Shown: piece by piece, positions 20,353 to 32,146 of the stretch
Position numbering within the stretch: position 1 is the first letter of the stretch
How the letters are laid out: each line of letters opens with the position of its first letter
Source: Sarocladium kiliense
Taxonomy: Eukaryota; Ascomycota; Sordariomycetes; Hypocreales; Sarocladiaceae
DNA: 64,000 nt
Direction: 5' to 3'
Assembly (NCBI GenBank): GCA_030734395.1
Contig: JAUZTG010000020.1
Span: forward strand, 1,612,001-1,676,000
Made by a program: the position numbers and the translations under genes
Notes under the pieces: generated by a model
What the model was told of the DNA's origin: nothing
Database searches by the model: none
Seen by the model: the letters and a program-made list of their open reading frames with translations, nothing else

Positions 20353-21940
20353 ATGACGGCTCAACAGCATGAGTATGAGTTCGGCGGGCCGTAAGTCTCA
20401 CTCCCTACTTCAAGACGTGTCCGATGGCTAACTCACTTCATCAGTGTCGGTGCCACGGGGATTGTCTTCGGCTTGCCAGTTCTCATGAACGTTCTTTACC
20501 TGTTCTGCAACGACGTTAGCGGCTGTCCAGCTCCCGCTCTACTTGAGCCTCGCTCCCTGACCTGGGACAAGCTCAAGACGCAAATCCCCTGGCCAGAGGA
20601 GGGTCTTTGGGGGTTTGTCAGTTGGTCTGTGACGGGATGGGTGTTGGCGTATTATGCTGTTGGACTGGTGCTCTTCAGAGTGTTGCCTGCGAAGGAGGTG
20701 CTGGGCACGAAGTTGGTTGAGTCGGGGAAGCCGTTGAAGTATCGGTTCAATGGTGAGTCTTGCATGGCTGTGAACTCGTCTAAGTGGGATCTATGATGGA
20801 AGTAGCTAACTATGGTCAGCTTTCACCTCGACACTCGTCCAGCTGGTACCCTGCGCCATCGGCACGTACCTCCATGGCTCAAACTTCATCCTCTGGACCT
20901 ACATCACCGACAACTACCTCCAGATCCTTACTGCCAACCTCGCCATCTCCTTCTTCATTTCCATCGCTGTCTATATCAACAGCTTCACCATCAAGCCCAA
21001 CAACCCTCAGCTCCGTGAAGTAGCCCGTGGCGGCCGTACGGGTGTCATGATCTACGACTACTTCATCGGCAGGGAACTCAACCCACGCATCACCATCCCC
21101 TTCATTGGAGAGATTGATATCAAGACTTTCCTGGGAATGCGTCCCGGCTTGACCGGCTGGCTGCTCCTAAACCTTGCATTTGTGGCGAAACAGCACCGGG
21201 CATATGGATACATCTCCGATAGCATCCTCGCCGTTACAGCCGTCCAGGGATACTACGTCCTTGAAGGGCAATACGCCGAAGATGGTATCCTCGGCATGAT
21301 GGACTTCAAGTCCGACGGTCTAGGCTTCATGCTGACCTTCGGTGATATCGTCTGGGTTCCTTTCCTGTACTCAACGATGTGCCGCTACCTTTCCACCTAC
21401 CCCGTCCACCTCGGTCCCTACGGTCTCGCCGCCGTAACCGTAACATTCGCAATTGGAGTGTACATCTTCCGTGCCAGCAACGCCCAGAAGATCCTCTTCC
21501 GTAAGAACCCGGACGACCCAGCCTTCAACGGCATGAGCTACATCCAGACCAAGCGCGGGACACGGCTGCTCACGAGTGGGTGGTGGGGAATGGCACGGCA
21601 TATCAACTACCTAGGCGATTGGTTGCAATCCCTACCCTTCTGTCTGCCGACCGGTTTCGCTGGCTATGTTATCTTGCCTGCGGGCGCTGCTGCTGCTACG
21701 GTGGCGGGTGGTGGCGGCGGCGGTGGTGTTGCGACGATGTTGGACGGGAGGCAGGTTGTTGCAGGAGGGGATGCCGCAGGGTGGGGGATGTTGTTCACAT
21801 ATTTCTACAGTGTGTGGTTTGGCTTCCTGTTGATTCATCGGGAGGGAAGGGATAGCCGACTGTGTGCGGAGAAGTACGGTGATGATTGGGTGGAATATCA
21901 GAGGAGAGTGAGGTGGAAGATCATTCCTGGTATCTACTAG
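20353..21940 (+). CDS. erg24: Delta(14)-sterol reductase
   Basis: Reduces the C14-C15 double bond after sterol 14-demethylation in ergosterol synthesis, in the ER membrane, using NADPH. Three exons, 20353-20390, 20445-20752 and 20820-21940, give 488 residues. Multiple hydrophobic helices are present. Family signatures include FFIGRELNPR-type sequence (YDYFIGRELNPRI), the late LLTSGWWGMARHINYLGDW motif (about 365-383) and the C-terminal YGDDWVEYQRRVRWKIIPGIY. A Gly/Ala-rich insert at residues 402-436 separates FAGYVILP from the last membrane segment. Filamentous-fungal homologues have a loop there, but the seven-glycine run looks recently expanded. Similarity to ERG4 (C-24 reductase) is the main alternative; the N-terminal EFGGP and the GRELNPR context favour ERG24. 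Confidence 0.9.
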
Positions 21941-23622
21941 GTCAGGGCGGAAGGAGAAGCCTATTCGTGGCAATGTGCCGGATGGGATGATATGTGTTGG
22001 TACGTTGCGATGGCTGAGGACGCCACAGCGTCGTGTTGCCACTTGATTGAGGGACTCGTGAAATCATGATTAGGCAAATTCGGTGGGAAGATGGGATGTG
22101 GTCTGTTCTTGTGGCTGGCGATAGGGTCGCGGCTCAGGCAAGCTGAGCTGTACAACGGAAGCGCATGCAGGCACGGGCATACATACTACTGTAGCACTTA
22201 GACGGGCACGGTCGAGTTACATATACCGAACCTGATATTAACAGGCAAGGATGTATGTGCTACATCAGCTTTCTCCTGATGCTTGTCCTTGGCTTTTCTG
22301 CCGTCACTGTCGTGTACCAGGAACACTTGTGGCACAACTCGGTGTTTCGATCTAGCGAATAGGAAGCATATAGTAACATGTCAATTAATAGTCGGCACTA
22401 TGTACATTGACATTCATGTTGGACCGGGATCCCGGGATATACATGAAGAATAGGAAGACGCAGGTATCTTAGTCAAACATCATCAACGTCGCCGGAGCTT
22501 ATCGCGTCCATCGCAGAAGTGTACGCCATCCACACATTGTACCTCACGTACAAGGAGAGTAGCGAGGGTAGTGTTCCAGATACAACAGCACATGAATCAA
22601 TACACACAGTGGTAGAAACACATTGAGGTACAACACATTCAATCTGGGTAAGTAGGAAAGCCTCCAACAGTCCCACAAGCTCACATCGTATGCTTCGAGC
22701 CCTTTGACCAATCATATCCTCGTGGTTTCACTCCCGCCATCTCGCAGTCGCGTATCTCTCGCCATTATTTTTCCTCCCCAGAAGCAGGCGCTCAATGCAA
22801 TGCCACCTTGTCGATGACATCCAGCCACATCACACCCACCATCCGAGGCTACCCAACCAGCACACAAAGGTGCAAAATTGCCAGTCCATCGGCAAGTATC
22901 CTTCGTGTTCCCCAAAGGTAAAGCAAACTCCGATACAACGCAAGAAGGAAACCAGGCTCTCGTCCAGACCGAACCGTTCCAGGTTGCGGCATCCAAAGGG
23001 GGTGGTCAATGCTTGCTTGGCTTGAGCGTGTGTGTGAATGGGTGTGCAGATCGTTGTCCCGCGTGCCGTGGCCCCCTTCGCTGAAATTCCCGCAATCTCC
23101 CTCTGGTTCTGTGCTTCTTGTACGATATCAGACACAACTGTGATTTCTCACCGGTCATCTGCAGCGTAGCGGGTTGCAACAGCCCAGTCCCGGTTCGTGT
23201 CAGCGCACGATACCACCCACCATGCAACGCGGAAACCCATCCTGATAACCCGAATAGAGTAGGTGCGCAGACTCAAGTCCAGACCTCCGATATCACAATT
23301 TGGGAGCTTTTTCGTCAAGTCGATTCCAATGAGCCTCAATAGCCGTAGGAAATATCGTTGGGCAGCCATGCCGATTGTTGCGTTGGGCCTCAAGCCCTCG
23401 TATTTAGCCATGAAGCGCAGCGATCCGGTAAGTCGTCCTTTGAGAGAGTGACATCCGCAGGAATCGAGGAGACGAGCGGGTAGAGTCCTCCAGGACTTTC
23501 ACATAGGTCCAAATTTGGTGATAGGTAGGAAATCCCCATGTCCGTAGTTGGCAGAAGAATTCCACATCAAGTACAAAACTCGAGTGGTTTTCTTCCGGTC
23601 AAATAGCATAACATCCAATGCT
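21941..23622. other. Intergenic region, no gene seen
   Basis: About 1.7 kb between the convergent sterol reductase and kinase-like genes. Several short open frames exist on both strands, but none has a domain, a splice pattern or conservation-like composition. It probably contains both 3' UTRs. Confidence 0.5.
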
Positions 23623-24378
23623 TCATGCCCTCAGCCAGTGGTAGATTTGCAGTGCAGCGTAGTGGTCGTTGTATTCCGTCGACTGTTTCGCCTCCGGTGG
23701 GATCCAAGGCTGCGCACCCGCACGCCAGCCCGCGAGGCTCGCGCCAAACTCGAGCGTGGATGCGAAGTCGATAATGATTGGCATGTCCCCATCCATCATG
23801 ATGTTTTCAGGGCGAATGTTGTTGTGAGCGATATCAAGAGTGTGCATGTGCTTGACACCCTTCTTGATATACTTGAAGCAGTGGTCAATATTGATGGGAA
23901 TGTTCTCGGCGGCACGCTTCTTAAGGTTGAGAGGATAGCGCTGGAAGCAAAGACCCTTGATGACTCCATCCCTGACGATGCAACCGTGATACTGAGCGAT
24001 ATTTGGATGCGGGTTGCTCTTGAGCAGTTCACACATCTTGGCCTCATGCAGCAGATGCAGACCCACGTTCGAGGATGCTTCCGAATCGCCAAAGTCGATA
24101 AGCCGCGGCGACTTGATGTACACGTTGTGCGGCAGGGGGTCTGGAGCGATAGTGAGGCCTTCCTCGTATGGAGGGAAGATTAGATCGTTGGGGATCTTGA
24201 TCAGACGCAGAGCCTTGATGTGCTCTGGAGTAGCATCGGCGAAACGACACTTGCCAATACCGTAGTAATAATCATCTTCGACGCCCCTCCGCTGGCAGAT
24301 GAACTTTGTGTGGTCGAAGTAGGTTCTGCCGAAAGACTTGCGGCCAACCTCGTGGCCATCGACGATTTCCATGTCCAT
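23623..24378 (-). CDS. Protein kinase-like protein with degenerate catalytic loop
   Basis: An intronless 251-residue protein from ATG 24378; the frame is open further upstream but without an ATG. It resembles the C-lobe of protein kinases: helix-like HEAKMCELLKSNPHPNIAQYHG (111-132, the alphaC and HPNI element), the catalytic-loop position HNNIRPENIMMD (185-196), IIIDFAS in the DFG position (201-207), and GAQPWIPPE at the activation-segment end (221-229). The catalytic aspartate of HxD is Asn187, the usual lysine is Arg189, and DFG is DFA. The N-lobe glycine loop is not obvious. This favours a pseudokinase or a highly diverged fungal kinase-like protein over an active enzyme. Function is unknown. 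Confidence 0.8.
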   Translation of the reverse strand: MDMEIVDGHEVGRKSFGRTYFDHTKFICQRRGVEDDYYYGIGKCRFADATPEHIKALRLIKIPNDLIFPPYEEGLTIAPDPLPHNVYIKSPRLIDFGDSEASSNVGLHLLHEAKMCELLKSNPHPNIAQYHGCIVRDGVIKGLCFQRYPLNLKKRAAENIPINIDHCFKYIKKGVKHMHTLDIAHNNIRPENIMMDGDMPIIIDFASTLEFGASLAGWRAGAQPWIPPEAKQSTEYNDHYAALQIYHWLRA

Positions 24379-24854
24379 CTTGTTTGCAAGGCTATTCGTC
24401 GAGAGGTGGGAGCTTGAAAAGATGGAAAGGTGCGTCTTGGAACTGTACCTTGGGGTGAGGAACCGAGGATCTGGTTTTGAAGGCTGGGGATGGCTGGCCG
24501 TTCGTTTGCGCCGGGGATTGAGGTGTCGGTGAAGCGGGCGAGGCCTGAGCGCACTGGACGTCGAGTACGCGTGTGAAATGGACACGCCGGGATTGTTCAG
24601 GGAAGTGCGAAAAGAGAAGCAGAATCGAAGAGGAGGACAAGAAGGTGAAGAATAAAAAAGAGCTCGCTGAGTTTCAAGCCCAACGAAAAAGGCTGGACAG
24701 GGAGAGAAAAAAGTAAGGTGGTGTCAGAGACGGGGAAGGTATCGTGGATTAATGACAAGAGCCGGCGCCAGGATGTACGACCCTGAATATGACAAAGTAT
24801 CATGCACCCAGTATCCAGGTTTCAGGGTCCAGCAAATAAATGCGCTTCGCTAGC

Positions 24855-24932
24855 TGGACTTGGACTGGGACTTGGACTGGGACTTGGACTGGGACTTGGA
24901 CTGGGACTTGGACTGGAACTTGGGCTTGGACA
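24855..24932. repeat. 12-bp minisatellite (GGACTTGGACTG)n
   Basis: About six copies of the unit GGACTTGGACTG, nearly perfect, with decay at the right edge (GGAACTTGGGCTTGGAC). It lies about 480 bp upstream of the kinase-like gene. One strand translates as a Ser-Pro repeat, which is an artefact of the unit and not evidence for a protein. Confidence 0.9.
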
Positions 24933-25226
24933 GAATGGGATGGACGGGCTAAAGAGGAACGGACTTGTCAGATATCGGGATTTCGATGGGACAGACCAGG
25001 GAGAGACACGACAATATATAAGCCGCGGCGCGCTAAGGCATACCCAGCGCTGGACAGAAGGATGGCTCTTGTGCCGTATGGGCCTGGGGAGGCGAACGAT
25101 GCGCCCTGATCTCTGAGCTGGCGTCCAAGTCTTAGTACAAAGACAAGGGCTTGGTACTATAAGAGACGGAGAATGGGCATGGTCAACACCAGCGTTGGAT
25201 GTGGCTTGCTTGATCGGGCTTTTGAC

Positions 25227-25246
25227 GTGTGTGTGTGTGTGTGTGT
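25227..25246. repeat. (GT)10 microsatellite
   Basis: A 20-nt GT dinucleotide tract in the desert region. It is likely length-variable between strains. Confidence 0.9.
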
Positions 25247-28200
25247 CGCGCAGCATTGATAGTCGGCCCAGCTCCAGAGGCAGCAGACGAAGAACGAATG
25301 GTCGGTCAACTGTAGCACCCCGAGTGGCCACACCCTTTCGCGCGCGAAGACCGTTGCATCCAACAAGAGCGGCAGAGCTTCAGTCGGTCACCACCACGAC
25401 AGCATCTTTTGTCGGTTCCGGAACCAGCCGCGAGAAGCCGGCATCGACTGTCAATGTCCTGCTGCAATGTCACGCCCTATTATCCGCCTCGACGCAAGTA
25501 CATGACTTGTCGACTGCTGCAACCACCCATCCATTACCCAATGCCGTCACAGTTGCAATCTCCAGCCATCAGCGTTGCATTTACGCTCTCTGTCTGACCC
25601 CTCGCCTCGCCTCGCCCAATGTCATACGTCAGTCCACCAAGGCGAAGCGCGGGGTAGTAACAGCAATAGCAACACCATGGAGGAACGACAGTCGTATGCA
25701 GGGCAAGGCCCAGCCAGTTTGCCCCAGAGTTCCCGCCTCAAGAATCCTCTGCCAATCCACGTAGTGATCTCCGAATCACCATTGAGAGCGAACGCGCGCA
25801 AGCCTGCATCAATGCACCACCAAGCGCGCAAAAGTATGGGTCAAAGAGGGATAGATGGATGGATGGGCCACCACACACCACCAATCCCGGCCCTACGGGT
25901 GACTTGCTTGCTGGGTGTGCTCGTAAAGCCAAAGGGCCCACCTGAGAGCAGACCCTGTCCATTCCATCCTCTCCTTGATCCCTTGCCCCCTTTCGAACTG
26001 CGGCCCGTCTCGAAGATGTCTGGCATCACCCGCTCTCGATGTCAGGGAGGCCAGTCGGAACCAGGCCCGAACAGGCAAATGACATGTCGTGCGTCTCGAA
26101 GATCGCCTTGTTAGATACTGCCATAAACAAGCATATGGAAGGCGCCAGTACCAGCACTGTCACAATACATCCTCCGGAATGAACATGCCATAGTCCCCGA
26201 GTCTGCGATACAATCCGCGGGTTCGTCACAGTCAAGAAAGACCACACTCAAGAGGAGATCGGCTCGAGGGTGGCAGAAGCTGACACCATCCGAAATGATT
26301 TGCCGTCTCGCTCTCCTTCAGCAGGTTCTACGTCACACTGTCGTGGTCGAGGCACACTATTAGCCCAAAAGGAAAGGGGACGACGCAGGAAGGATCGTGC
26401 GGATCCATAACCTAATGGATGGAATCACCCAGCCATCATGGATAAGAACGAACAAGCGCGTATGATGCCTCACGTGGCTCTCGAGGGCAGCCCCTTGCTC
26501 GCATCATCCTGGCTTGGTCGACTCCATGGGGGAGTGCTGGCTCCGAGAACTTGGTCCGACAGAGATCCACTGATCAAGGGTGGCCCCGGTGTTGGGCGCG
26601 CATCAACACGAGAAGAAGGTCGGAATTGCTGGAAAAGGAGAGTGCTGTGGAGATGGTATCCCTGGGGTGGTGCCACAACGATGCTGTGAGTCGGGAAGGG
26701 TCGGTTTGGGCTTGTCTCGGAGGAGTGGATGAAGCGAGGAGATTAGGTCGTCCATTTCAGCTGGTGAGAGGCTACGGTGTTGTTGGCTGGATGGGGTTGT
26801 GTGTCCGATGGAAGCGTGCTGCAATTTTGATGATGGAGTCTGCTAAAAGGACGCAATCAGTGGTGACCCAACTGTCATTACGTTGTACATTAGGTTGTCG
26901 AGGCGTCGAGGCGTCGAGGCATTCCCATTGAAATGTGAAAGAGCCATAGAGTAGAGTAAGGTACCTGTAGCCGTAGGGGTTATGCCGTAGCGGCCGACGG
27001 CCCGCTGTGGGCTCCTGCAACAGCTGACCAAGTCGCTGGGAAAGGCCGCTGGGATGACGTCGCTGAAGCCTCTGCCGCTGTCACTGCTGATGCTTCGGGA
27101 CGTGCTGGACCCAATCCCCGATTCTGCCGGCTATGCGAGGCTTGCCCATCGACGATACTGGCCATGATGCCATATTGTTACGTTCCCGTCTCCAGCTTGC
27201 TATGATGATGGATGAGCTTGGCCAGATGATTCCTCCTAACACTTTGCCGTGTAAGGTAAGGTGGTATCTTAAAGGGTCAAGCCGTGGTGTCATCACTGGC
27301 CGAACGACTCTCCGCTGGCCGGTTACCATCAACCAGCAATACCTCACCTAAGGTAAGGTAGCTTATGATAAGCGACCCGGAGCGAGAAGAGCTTAACGTT
27401 CTCGGTCAGTTTGCATTCTAGTTAGATGTTGCTTCTTCAAGGGACAGTCCTACCTGTTGCTACCAAGGTACTGGCAGAAGGATTAGCTTTCCAAAGTTTA
27501 TGTACTGGGTGATGCCAGGATGCTCAGCGATTGTGTGTATCTTCTTGCGTCGAAAGTGGTGCTCGAATGCTTAGGGAACCTATCGTCAACCGAATCAGAG
27601 GTTTTTGATGCTGTGCATAGTCTTGAGTAACATAATCGGACAAAGGGCCAGACGTGACCGTTTAAGCTTTGCTCGTGTCTGCTGTGGGACCTGGAAACCG
27701 GAGCGTGAGCTTAAGTGTTAGATTCGAGGCAACCTTGATTTGTTGCAATGCCAAATGTTTAGGAGCTGCCGTGAAACAACATGGGACTGAGCGAGACTGA
27801 AGCATTGGGTCGTTCATCACGCGTGCATGAACGCCTCCAGGGTGGCACAGGAAGTAACCGCCCCCTGCAACACACCTTGAGCATCAAGTTTTGTGGTGGG
27901 AATTCCATCTGAAGGTTATATGGTCATGGGCTAATCCTGAGACCAGAGCAACTTAACACTGGTGTCTTGTGTCCATTACGTGCATGCTAAACTGGGCAAA
28001 GGCACTTCATGCCTCTTTGCTGTGCCGTGCAGCCTGAACCTCTCAGGCTGCATCATCAGAATCAGCACCACACCACTCACGCAGCACTGACGTGATTAAC
28101 CTGGGGGAGATCTACAGTGGTCTCAGGCACGGCATCGTGCCGGCGAGGCTGGTCCGCAGCGTCACACATTAGCCGCCGCCACAATCAACACGCGTTCGTC

Positions 28201-28531
28201 ACAAGCTTCACTTCCTGGCTCCTCTGCTTCATTCCTTCATTGTTATCATCAGCGAGCCCAAGCCTGCCATTTCTCATCTCTAGCGTCCCCGATTTCGTCG
28301 ATTCACCGCCTCCGCCAGCCGCTTCAACTGCCCTTCCGCCTCTCCACGTCCCCGCACCTAACCGCCCGGACCCTGCGTGAAGTCATCGCTGCCTGAGCTA
28401 CTTCTCACGTTTCCCAACCCCGCCCTCTCCCATCTCGTCACACAAGCAGACTCCTCCCACAAGCCACGTACCCGTCGACTCGAGCGATTTGCCTCGTCAG
28501 CAGGCTGTTCTCAGCCACCAGATGAGCTGTC

Positions 28532-31120
28532 ATGCCCTCGAAAGACCGTGACGGTGATGGTGACGTCCCCGCTGGTACCGCCGATCGCCCTCGTGAGAAG
28601 CACCGTCGCTCGAAATCCGAACGCAAGCCCGACCGAGATCGCGATCGCGACCGTGACAAAGACCGTGATCGTGAGCATCGTCATCGATCCTCTCGATCTT
28701 CACGGAGCAAGCTCGGCGACCAGAGCGAGCTTTCACACTCATCTACCAAGAAACACCGCAGGCGACCCAGAGATCCTGATGAGCCTCGTGAGCGAGCTTC
28801 GTCCACTAGTGATCTTGCCGCCAGCGCTTCACGCACCTCGCTTGGCAGCACTCGCATATCCGTTCCATACCCCTCATTCAGCAAAGCACATAGCAAGGAG
28901 GCCATCTTAAGCAGAGACGATCTCGCTGCCCGAAGCTCAAATCCTTTGACGCCAGATACCACCGACGTGGGCGGTGAAGATGCCCGAAGGTCGAAATCAG
29001 CAGAACTTCCGCGAAGATCCTCCACGAAGAAGTCTTCGAGACCCCCAACACCTCCGGAAACAGATGTTGCAGGCGATAAGAAGGCCGTTGCCGAGGCGGT
29101 GAAGGAAGAAGCTGAAAATGATGCATCAAGGCCTGCCTCAAGAGCATCAGGCCCCTCGAGAACCGGCTCACCCCAGGTTGGAGACACTTCCAAGGTTAGC
29201 TCCAAGTCTAGAACCTCCAGTCAGGCAACATACGTCAAGACGCCGGCGAACAAGTCTCATGACAAGGTGCGCACATCTTCTCGCGCGTCAAGCTTGTCTC
29301 GGGAGTCGATCAGGCGGTCTGCATCGAATCGGAGTATCAAGCGTCGCGAGATGAATGAGGCAGAGTCATCGCCATCGAGCGTTCAGGACTCGTCGCCACA
29401 AACTCCAACCCAAAGGTCACGTTTGTCTCCTAACCTTTACTACGATGCCAGACCGGACAGCACTGCACCAGCACCTGAAGTTGGTGAGGAATTGCACTCC
29501 AAGACGGCGACGCCAGCCTCAACCATTCCAGCTCCTCCACCCCCACCGCCTCCGCCGCCGGAGGTCGACCTGCAGGACATACCTAGGGTCGACTACCTGT
29601 TGCAGAATGGAGGTCTGAACTACCCCGTATCGAAACACTTCCTGTCCGTCTTGCCACGCCAAAACGGCACACGCCCATCAAATCCGCCTCTTGTTGGCTC
29701 TGAGACTCTCTTCGCGCCCTTCTTCCAGCTCCTCGATCAGTACAAGACGGTACTCGATAAGGCAGGCTCGGTGGCCGTCGCTACGGGCCATCGATCCGTA
29801 GCCCGAAGACTTCTTGACAGGTTGGAAAACGTCTTTTCAAGGGATCTCCCAGCTCACGGTTGCTCATGCGTGTGCTGCGATGAGAGAGACGAGAGGCGGC
29901 AGGGTCTAACATGGGGAGATGTGCTCGAATGGGTGAGCGGCAGGATTGATCTTCCCCAGTGGCCGCCCTTCGACCTTGCCGAGATCAGTACGAAAGCTGC
30001 AGAGATCTCTGCGGAGGAGCCAAAGCGACCCGACTCACCGATTAAGATGGATCCGGACATTGCAGAAGAGTTTAGGGAACACTATCTGCGACAGTCCAAG
30101 AAGGTTCGTTCGGCCGTCGACAAATGGCTCACCAACACTGGGGAGACACCGGTGCCACCGCCGCAGGATGTCGACGACGAGACTCTGACCTTTGCTGTCC
30201 TCACCAACCTAGACCCAGAGGACCGACCATACTTTAATGCACTGTTGACAGGCGCGAAAGAACTGAAACCATCAAATCGTGCACCAACGCCCCTTATCCG
30301 CCAACGTAACGATTTCATCATTAAATGTGGCTTGTCTCTACAGAGATTGTATCGTCTACCGCAAGTCCCACGAGATGCTGAGTCTGCGTGTTACCTCATC
30401 AAGAACCCACACACACACGATCTGCTAGTCACGATGGCCAACATCAACAATTCGGAATGGGAGATACTGACGTCCGGTCGGTTCGACGGATTCCTGTGGT
30501 CCGGAGCTGAGACAGATGACGGCTTCAGCTCAAGACCTGCAAGTGCATTTGGGCAACCTCCAGGGCCCATGTCGCCTGGGTACAGAGGCCCATCCGGGAT
30601 GGGTTCACGAAATGCAACTCCATTCTCTATGTACTCCCGCGGCACAACGCCAGCCTCCTTCGTAAGCCTTGCCTCTGGTACTACAGGTGGTGGAAGACAC
30701 GCCGTTTCCAACGATGAGGAGATGGAGATGGCCGCAATCGCGGAAATTGAGCGTGAGATCTACACAGGCATGGAGTCACTGGAGGATGCTTTTGAGAAGC
30801 TACACCTTAAGGCAGAGGTAGTTCGCACAGCACTGCGACAGAGAGGCGCAGGCTTGATGCAGAATCTGCAGAGCCGACGACGTGTTGACGTGCTTCCCAC
30901 CGCCACGCCTGGGTCTGCTGGATCGGTCCCAGGTACTTGGGGTACTTTGGCCGAAAGTGACGAAGCGGGTGGAAGTGATAGCGAATGGGGGATGGACGAT
31001 ATCGACATCATGCCTGACGACTCGGCAAGCAACATTAGTAGCTCGAGACATCGCAGGCCGAAAAGGAGGACGGAGCGGAGGACACCGGCACCAATTGAGG
31101 AGGACGAGGAGGAGAGATGA
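28532..31120 (+). CDS. Large fungal protein of unknown function with low-complexity N-terminus
   Basis: An intronless 862-residue protein. Residues 5-60 are almost all charged (RDRDRDRDKDRDRE followed by SRSSRS), resembling RS-type or nuclear low-complexity segments. A Ser/Pro-rich region runs to about 325, then an eight-to-nine proline run. A more ordered part begins at DIPRVDYLLQNGGLNYPVSKHFL (about 348) and extends through a cysteine cluster (HGCSCVCCDERDERRQG, about 446) and TWGDVLEWVSGRIDLPQWPPFDL. A later helical stretch is rich in Glu/Ala (NDEEMEMAAIAEIEREIYTGMESLEDAFEKLHLKAEVVRTALRQRG), with coiled-coil character, before an acidic and basic tail. I recognise the pattern as a conserved fungal protein but not its function. 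The cysteine group could bind a metal, which is inference. Confidence 0.85.
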   Translation: MPSKDRDGDGDVPAGTADRPREKHRRSKSERKPDRDRDRDRDKDRDREHRHRSSRSSRSKLGDQSELSHSSTKKHRRRPRDPDEPRERASSTSDLAASASRTSLGSTRISVPYPSFSKAHSKEAILSRDDLAARSSNPLTPDTTDVGGEDARRSKSAELPRRSSTKKSSRPPTPPETDVAGDKKAVAEAVKEEAENDASRPASRASGPSRTGSPQVGDTSKVSSKSRTSSQATYVKTPANKSHDKVRTSSRASSLSRESIRRSASNRSIKRREMNEAESSPSSVQDSSPQTPTQRSRLSPNLYYDARPDSTAPAPEVGEELHSKTATPASTIPAPPPPPPPPPEVDLQDIPRVDYLLQNGGLNYPVSKHFLSVLPRQNGTRPSNPPLVGSETLFAPFFQLLDQYKTVLDKAGSVAVATGHRSVARRLLDRLENVFSRDLPAHGCSCVCCDERDERRQGLTWGDVLEWVSGRIDLPQWPPFDLAEISTKAAEISAEEPKRPDSPIKMDPDIAEEFREHYLRQSKKVRSAVDKWLTNTGETPVPPPQDVDDETLTFAVLTNLDPEDRPYFNALLTGAKELKPSNRAPTPLIRQRNDFIIKCGLSLQRLYRLPQVPRDAESACYLIKNPHTHDLLVTMANINNSEWEILTSGRFDGFLWSGAETDDGFSSRPASAFGQPPGPMSPGYRGPSGMGSRNATPFSMYSRGTTPASFVSLASGTTGGGRHAVSNDEEMEMAAIAEIEREIYTGMESLEDAFEKLHLKAEVVRTALRQRGAGLMQNLQSRRRVDVLPTATPGSAGSVPGTWGTLAESDEAGGSDSEWGMDDIDIMPDDSASNISSSRHRRPKRRTERRTPAPIEEDEEER

Positions 31121-32146
31121 TGCCCACGCCAAGTTTGTAGAACGTGATACCCGTAATGTTTTCGTCAGATACATAGTGATGGAGCATTTGAGGATTGTCA
31201 TTTGGGAGGATATAGCATGAAGGGAGATGACCTGGCATCCTGTGCAGCGCATACTTGCAGCAGGCATTTTGGAGTTTATTCATGATGATGGGTTTGCCTC
31301 ATTCGGCTGTTCCAAACGCTGTGCTGCTATTTCCTATTCCCGCCCTTGTCTTCACCTGATTCTTCCCCCCTCTTTCGGCGTCCGTGGCGGTGAACAGTCT
31401 TGACGTCAACCTCCTTGTCACCTCGCTATCTTTGCAGCACCCTGATCATGACCGACCAGCGCCCTCCTAGGCGAGGCCCTTCATGGACTCTCGTGATGGA
31501 GGGGTGGGGCTCTGCCGGGAAGCGGCAGATCGCGTTATCGTCGAACGAAAACGAAGCTTGGGACGGGAAGAGCCTGGCCCCCCCTCTCGAGATGCAGCAT
31601 CCTTGACAGATCGTCGATTTGAGCAGGCTACGTTAGCTCACCGCGACAAGTCTTACCAGCACCTTGAATACCTACCCATCTGTCGCCCTGGCAAAAGGCT
31701 CGGTGGCGGTCTCGCCCTCCCCCTCTCCGTCGGGTTCAGCTGCATGTACACACAAGTGCCCGCAACGGGGATGCCACGTTTGACAATGCCGCTCGTAATG
31801 GTGGTTGAGCTGCAAGTGCCCCGCGGTCGAGTCACATAATGCAACAGGCCAGGCTGCAGAAGTATAGGTTTCATGGTCGGCGGATGCCCACGAGAGGCTG
31901 CAGGATGCCGCTGCAACTCGCGCCTCATTTTTGAGGGCCGGTGAAGAGGACGAGGAAAGGAGGAGGAGGATATACAGGGTCTATCAGTTGCCCCCTTCGT
32001 TGTTCTTCTCTGGCATCCTCGAGCTCTCGTACCATTTAACTTATTACTTCGGACCATCCGCCATCGATTACCCCTTCATTCCTTGATTCATTACAGCATC
32101 CAGAACTGTTTGACATCCTCCACTATCACACGATCTAGCAGCGAAC
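31121..32146. other. Intergenic region
   Basis: About 1 kb between two plus-strand genes. It contains the 3' UTR of the upstream gene and CT-rich leader sequence near 31960-32140 before the BTB-like gene. No gene seen. Confidence 0.5.

Larger units (their letters stand above)
24379..28531. other. Gene desert between divergent genes, with simple repeats
   Basis: About 4.15 kb. It holds a 12-bp tandem repeat (24855-24932), a (GT)10 microsatellite (25227-25246), three GAGGCGTC-type units (26898-26921) and scattered AAGGTA motifs (26955-27360). From about 28100 the DNA becomes CT-rich, as expected for the leader of the next gene. Open frames are short or arise from the repeats. No gene is supported. 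Confidence 0.5.

Noticed and set aside
24822..25331. 169-residue minus-strand open frame with a long Ser-Pro repeat
   Set aside because: The Ser-Pro run is the translation of the 12-bp minisatellite. The flanking sequence has no domain, splice or start context.
26955..27360. Possible small mobile element bounded by AAGGTA motifs
   Set aside because: The motifs are short and irregular, with no clear terminal inverted repeats or target-site duplication.
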